A stretch of 64,000 nucleotides of DNA from Nocardioides sp. zg-1228 (GTDB lineage Bacteria > Actinomycetota > Actinomycetes > Propionibacteriales > Nocardioidaceae), in assembly GCF_017086465.1 (NCBI RefSeq), contig NZ_CP070961.1:992001-1056000 (forward strand). The letters are read 5' to 3'. Every line of letters starts with the position of its first letter. Within the stretch, counting starts at the first letter, position 1. Both the position numbers and the translations under genes were made by a program. The notes beneath the pieces were generated by a model. It was not told the DNA's origin. It saw only the letters and a program-made list of their open reading frames with translations, and did no database searches. This document shows, piece after piece, positions 61,531 through 64,000 of this stretch.

Positions 61531-64000
61531 TCACCAGCACCAGGTCGCCGCCCTCGACGGCCTGCGTGGAGCGGACCGCCAGTCGCTGCACCGTGCCGGC
61601 CACGGCGGCGGTGATCGCGGCCTCCATCTTCATCGCCTCGATCGTCGCGACCGTCTGACCGGCCTCGACGTCGTCGCCCTCGGCCACGGCGACCGTCACG
61701 GCGCCGTCGTAGGGGGCCGCGACGTGGCCGCCGTCGGTCGGGTCGGCCTTCTCGGCGGACGCGACGTCGGCGGAGATGCTGCGGTCGCGCACCTGCACCG
61801 GGCGCATCTGGCCGTCGACGGTGGCCATCACGTTGCGGAAGCCGCGGTCGTCCGGCTCGCTGATGGCCTCGAGGGCGAACAGCATCTCGCGTCCCTCGCG
61901 CACCTGCACGCGGTGCTCCTCGCCGCGGCGCAGGCCGTAGAGGTAGTCGAGCGTGGAGACCGCCGACAGGTCGCCGTAGGCCGCGCGCGACTCCTCGAAC
62001 GCCGCGGTCGGGCCGGGGAAGAGCAGCTCGTTGAGGGCCGCCCGCCGGTCGTCGGCGAGGCGGGCCCGCTGGTCGTCGGTGAGGCTCTCGACCGGCTGCT
62101 TCCAGGTGCGGCCGGCGAGGGCCTTGGTGCGGAACGGCTCGGGCCAGCCGCCCGGCGGGTCGCCGAGCTCGCCGTTGAGGAAGCCGATCACCGAGTCCGG
62201 GACGTCGTAGGAGGCGGGGTCGGCCTCGAAGTCGGCCGGGTCGGCGCCTGCGGCGACGAGCGCGAGGGCCAGGTCGCCGACCACCTTGGAGGAGGGCGTC
62301 ACCTTCACGACGTTGCCGAGGATGTCGTTGGCGGCCGCGTACATGTCCTCGATCTGCTCGAACTTCTCGCCCAGGCCCAGCGCGATGGCCTGCTGGCGCA
62401 GGTTGGACAGCTGGCCGCCGGGGATCTCGTGGCGGTAGACCCGCCCGGTCGGGGACGGCAGGCCCGACTCGAAGGGCGCGTAGACCCGGCGTACGGCCTC
62501 CCAGTAGGGCTCCATCGCGTTGACCGCGGCCAGCGACAGCCCGGTCTCCCGCGCGGAGTGGTCGGTCGCGGAGACCAGCGCCGACAACGCGGGCTGCGAG
62601 GTGGTGCCGGCCATCGCCGCGCATGCGGCGTCGACGGCGTCGACCCCCGCCTCGATGGCCGCGACCAGCGTGGCCAGCTGGCCGCCGGGGGTGTCGTGGG
62701 TGTGGAGGTGCACCGGCAGGTCGAAGCGCTCGCGCAGCGCCGCGACCAGGGTGCGGGCGGCGGGCGCGCGCAGCAGGCCGGCCATGTCCTTGATCGCGAG
62801 CACGTGGGCGCCGGCGTCGACGATCTGCTCGGCCAGGCGCAGGTAGTAGTCGAGGGTGTAGAGGCGCTCGTCGGGCGAGGACAGGTCGCCGGTGTAGCAG
62901 AGCGCGACCTCCGCCACCGAGGTGCCGGTGGCCCGCACCGCGTCGATGGCCGGGCGCATCTGCGAGACGTCGTTGAGGGCGTCGAAGATGCGGAACACGT
63001 CGATGCCGGTCTCGGCGGCCTCCTGCACGAACGCCTCGGTGACCTGGGTGGGGTAGGGCGTGTAGCCGACCGTGTTGCGCCCGCGCAGCAGCATCTGCAG
63101 GCCGACGTTGGGGATGGCCTCGCGCAGTGCGGCGAGCCGCTCCCACGGGTCCTCGGACAGGAAGCGGAGCGCGACGTCGTACGTCGCCCCGCCCCAGCAC
63201 TCCACCGACCACAGCTGCGGCGTCGTGCGCGCCACGTGGTCGGCGACCGCGAGGAGGTCGCGGGTGCGGACGCGGGTGGCGAGCAGCGACTGGTGGGCGT
63301 CGCGGAACGTCGTGTCGGTGACCGCGACCCGGTCCTGGGCGCGCAGCCGACGGGCGAACTCCTCGGGCCCGACCTCGCGGAGCAGCTGGCGGGTGCCGTC
63401 GGGCACGGGCCCGGAGCGGTCGAGCTGCGGCAGCTTGCTCACCGGGGTGACGCTCACCGGTGCGGCGCCGTGCGGCTGGTTGACCGTGACGTCGGCGAGG
63501 TAGGCCAGCAGCTTGGTCGCGCGGTCGCCGCCGAGGCTGGCGCTCTGCAGCTGGGGGTGGTCCTCGATGAACGAGGTCGTGACGCCCCCGGCCGCGAAGT
63601 CGGGGTCGGCCAGCACGGCCTGGAGGAACCCGACGTTGGTGGCGACGCCGCGGATGCGGAACTCGAGCAGCGCCCGCCGGGCCTTCTGCACGGCCGCCTC
63701 GAACGTACGCCCGCGGCAGGTGAGCTTGGCGAGCATCGAGTCGAAGTGGGGGCTGATCTCGGCGCCCGAGTACGTGGTGCCGCCGTCGAGCCGCACGCCC
63801 GGACCGCCGGGGGAGCGGTAGGTGGTGATCCGGCCGGTGTCCGGGCGGAAGCCGTTGGCTGGGTCCTCGGTGGTGATGCGGCACTGCAGCGCGAAGCCGC
63901 GGGGGCGCACCGAGTCCTGGGTCAGGTCGAGGTCGGCGAGGGTGGCGCCGGCCGCGATCAGCATCTGCGACTGCACGAGGTCGACGGCGGTGACCTCCTC
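61517..64000 (-). CDS. pyc: Pyruvate carboxylase, C-terminal part
   Basis: About 827 codons, continuing beyond the right edge; the ATP-grasp N-terminal half is mostly outside. Visible: the end of the biotin carboxylase domain (ALQCRITTEDPANGFRPDTG), then the carboxyltransferase domain (TDTTFRDAHQSLLATRVRTR, HLHTHDTPGG, VDAACAAMAG), the linker domain, and a C-terminal biotinyl domain with EAMKMEAA. It makes oxaloacetate from pyruvate to refill the TCA cycle. The order of domains is that of single-chain pyruvate carboxylase. The stop lies inside the 3' end of the SGNH gene (14-base overlap). Confidence 0.95.
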   Translation of the reverse strand, partial: EEVTAVDLVQSQMLIAAGATLADLDLTQDSVRPRGFALQCRITTEDPANGFRPDTGRITTYRSPGGPGVRLDGGTTYSGAEISPHFDSMLAKLTCRGRTFEAAVQKARRALLEFRIRGVATNVGFLQAVLADPDFAAGGVTTSFIEDHPQLQSASLGGDRATKLLAYLADVTVNQPHGAAPVSVTPVSKLPQLDRSGPVPDGTRQLLREVGPEEFARRLRAQDRVAVTDTTFRDAHQSLLATRVRTRDLLAVADHVARTTPQLWSVECWGGATYDVALRFLSEDPWERLAALREAIPNVGLQMLLRGRNTVGYTPYPTQVTEAFVQEAAETGIDVFRIFDALNDVSQMRPAIDAVRATGTSVAEVALCYTGDLSSPDERLYTLDYYLRLAEQIVDAGAHVLAIKDMAGLLRAPAARTLVAALRERFDLPVHLHTHDTPGGQLATLVAAIEAGVDAVDAACAAMAGTTSQPALSALVSATDHSARETGLSLAAVNAMEPYWEAVRRVYAPFESGLPSPTGRVYRHEIPGGQLSNLRQQAIALGLGEKFEQIEDMYAAANDILGNVVKVTPSSKVVGDLALALVAAGADPADFEADPASYDVPDSVIGFLNGELGDPPGGWPEPFRTKALAGRTWKQPVESLTDDQRARLADDRRAALNELLFPGPTAAFEESRAAYGDLSAVSTLDYLYGLRRGEEHRVQVREGREMLFALEAISEPDDRGFRNVMATVDGQMRPVQVRDRSISADVASAEKADPTDGGHVAAPYDGAVTVAVAEGDDVEAGQTVATIEAMKMEAAITAAVAGTVQRLAVRSTQAVEGGDLVLVISPR

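Overview
The window is a dense, very GC-rich stretch of an actinobacterial chromosome. Gene content and codon use point to a Nocardioides-type organism (family Nocardioidaceae). This assignment is inferred from protein families and gene order; there is no rRNA in the window. About 50 protein genes were recognised. No tRNA, rRNA, CRISPR array, insertion sequence or phage gene was seen, and no gene-free gap exceeds 300 bases.

Layout. (1) 1-6110 is an acid-resistance-like cluster: a GadC-type antiporter, a YhiM/DUF2776 membrane protein, a second APC permease, a small lipoprotein, a membrane protein, and a 69-codon fragment resembling only the N-terminus of glutamate decarboxylase. (2) 6204-9660 is a succinate dehydrogenase operon (cytochrome b, SdhA, SdhB). 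(3) 9749-14747 is methylmalonyl-CoA mutase (both subunits) with its MeaB GTPase, followed by an M20 amidohydrolase. (4) 16008-21496 is a BMP-type nucleoside ABC importer. Divergent from it are cytidine deaminase and thymidine phosphorylase, then adenosine deaminase, a uridine-kinase-like protein, deoC, a phosphopentomutase-like enzyme and, further on, purine nucleoside phosphorylase. Together these import nucleosides and break them down to bases and pentose phosphates. Two paralogous membrane-anchored proteins, each a solute-binding-like domain plus a VWA domain, are interleaved here. Next to deoC lie a full aldehyde dehydrogenase and a cysteine-free half-length partner, which look like a split ALDH16. 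(5) 38839-47522 is a tightly overlapping heme-acquisition operon: HmuTUV, three surface heme-binding-type proteins and a heme oxygenase, behind two DtxR/IdeR-like iron boxes. (6) 47755-64000 holds a secreted beta-propeller amidohydrolase, thiol peroxidase, a DUF2252 protein, an aldo/keto reductase with a frameshifted MerR regulator, a uronate-dehydrogenase-like protein, PNP, dihydrolipoyl dehydrogenase and an LpdA-type quinone reductase, a SpoIID-domain protein, an SGNH lipoprotein and the C-terminal part of pyruvate carboxylase.

Expression signals. Many genes have a TANNNT hexamer 6-7 bases before the start codon and no Shine-Dalgarno sequence, the usual form of actinobacterial leaderless promoters. 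Genes inside operons overlap by ATGA, GTGA or TGATG and carry GGAGG-type ribosome sites. Strong hairpins close the amidohydrolase/transporter, propeller-amidohydrolase/tpx and MOSC/heme-oxygenase junctions. One lies inside the nucleoside importer locus, between the binding protein and the ATPase.

The most unusual items are the acid cluster with a vestigial glutamate decarboxylase, the split ALDH16 pair, the two solute-binding/VWA hybrids, the frameshifted MerR gene, and the heme operon with a domain shared between two of its surface proteins.
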